A DNA stretch of 64,000 nt from JAWLCA01 sp050485905 (lineage in GTDB: Bacteria; Pseudomonadota; Alphaproteobacteria; Rhodobacterales; Rhodobacteraceae): NCBI GenBank assembly GCA_050485905.1, contig JBJHCH010000002.1, positions 1-64,000 of the forward strand. The letters run 5' to 3'. The notes below the pieces were generated by a model, which worked only from the letters and a program-made list of their open reading frames with translations, was not told the DNA's origin and made no database searches. Of this stretch, positions 63,845-64,000 are shown piece by piece (the first letter of the stretch is position 1; each line of letters starts with the position of its first letter). The position numbers and the translations under genes were made by a program.

Positions 63845-64000
63845 ATGAGATTTCAAGCTCTGCGGCCCTTGGCCGTCGCGGCTGCGCTGGCCGCCATTTC
63901 CGCCGTCCCGGCCGGGGCGCAATCGCTGGCCGACCGGGTTGATGGCATCTTCGCCTCGTCCACCGGCTGGTTCGTGAACCTGATCTTCGCCAACCTGCCG
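63845..64000 (+). CDS. membrane protein, N-terminal fragment (possible sodium:alanine symporter)
   Basis: The frame from the ATG at 63845 runs off the window after 52 residues. Residues 1-25 (ending VPAGAQS) form a signal-like hydrophobic segment, followed by LADRVDGIFASSTGWFVNLIFANLP. A short leader followed by an amphipathic segment before the first core helix resembles alanine:cation symporters (AGCS family), but too little is visible to be sure. Confidence 0.45.
   Translation, partial: MRFQALRPLAVAAALAAISAVPAGAQSLADRVDGIFASSTGWFVNLIFANLP

Overview
The window is a GC-rich chromosomal segment, most likely from an alphaproteobacterium of the Rhodobacterales (Rhodobacter/Paracoccus-like). 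The case rests on gene content: aerobic cobaltochelatase cobS-cobT, a clpP-clpX pair, a RimO that begins NPPNLRPDL, a Liv-type transporter fused into an aromatic-CoA operon, DUF1203 and DUF1801 proteins, and a strong GC preference at third codon positions. Two tRNA genes (Tyr-GTA and Ser-TGA, both with encoded CCA) are present. I saw no transposase, integrase, CRISPR array or rRNA.

Region by region. 1-7.1 kb: the end of a sugar dehydrogenase-like gene, a GAF/multi-PAS hybrid histidine kinase, tRNA-Tyr, rlmB, a YHS protein, a DUF1801 protein and a CoA-binding protein. 7.3-10 kb: an amidase and a photolyase-related flavoprotein that appears domain-permuted. 10-16.6 kb: clpP-clpX, a DUF1203 protein, an ABC exporter half-transporter and an acyl-CoA synthetase. 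16.9-29.2 kb: one long minus-strand operon of 13 overlapping or closely spaced genes for CoA-dependent aerobic degradation of an aminobenzoate/salicylate-type aromatic acid (bifunctional monooxygenase/reductase, SDR, MarR, enoyl-CoA hydratase, acyl-CoA dehydrogenase, CoA ligase, Liv transporter, thioesterase, RidA). 29.6-36 kb: htpX, a frameshifted DUF427 gene, an Xaa-Pro aminopeptidase, cobT-cobS and tRNA-Ser. 36-45 kb: an alpha-glucosidase, a two-gene unit of a metallo-beta-lactamase-fold hydrolase and a 1202-residue protein carrying both a subtilisin and a thermolysin-like protease domain, a cold-shock gene, a truncated DUF4399 gene and rimO. 45-47.3 kb: an aminoglycoside-nucleotidyltransferase-like gene and a membrane EEP phosphohydrolase. 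47.4-63.1 kb: a carbohydrate/cyclitol catabolic region on both strands with IolG, IolD and IolE homologues, an HpaI aldolase, two more dehydrogenases, an RpiR regulator, kbl-tdh, a lactonase/aldose dehydrogenase pair and a sugar ABC transporter. The window ends with a universal stress protein and the start of a membrane protein gene.

Four observations stand out. (1) The dual-protease fusion paired with an MBL hydrolase (37.7-42.7 kb) looks like an undescribed cytoplasmic proteolytic system. (2) Four copies of a dispersed element of about 64 bp, with a palindromic head and a GTTAACCG-like tail, lie only in intergenic gaps. (3) A 14-bp palindrome GCAATGATCATTGC and two close relatives lie in three divergent promoter regions of the IolD/IolE cluster, suggesting one RpiR-controlled regulon. 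(4) That cluster lacks iolB, iolC and iolA and carries aldolase, lactonase and dehydrogenase genes instead, so it probably runs a non-standard pathway.
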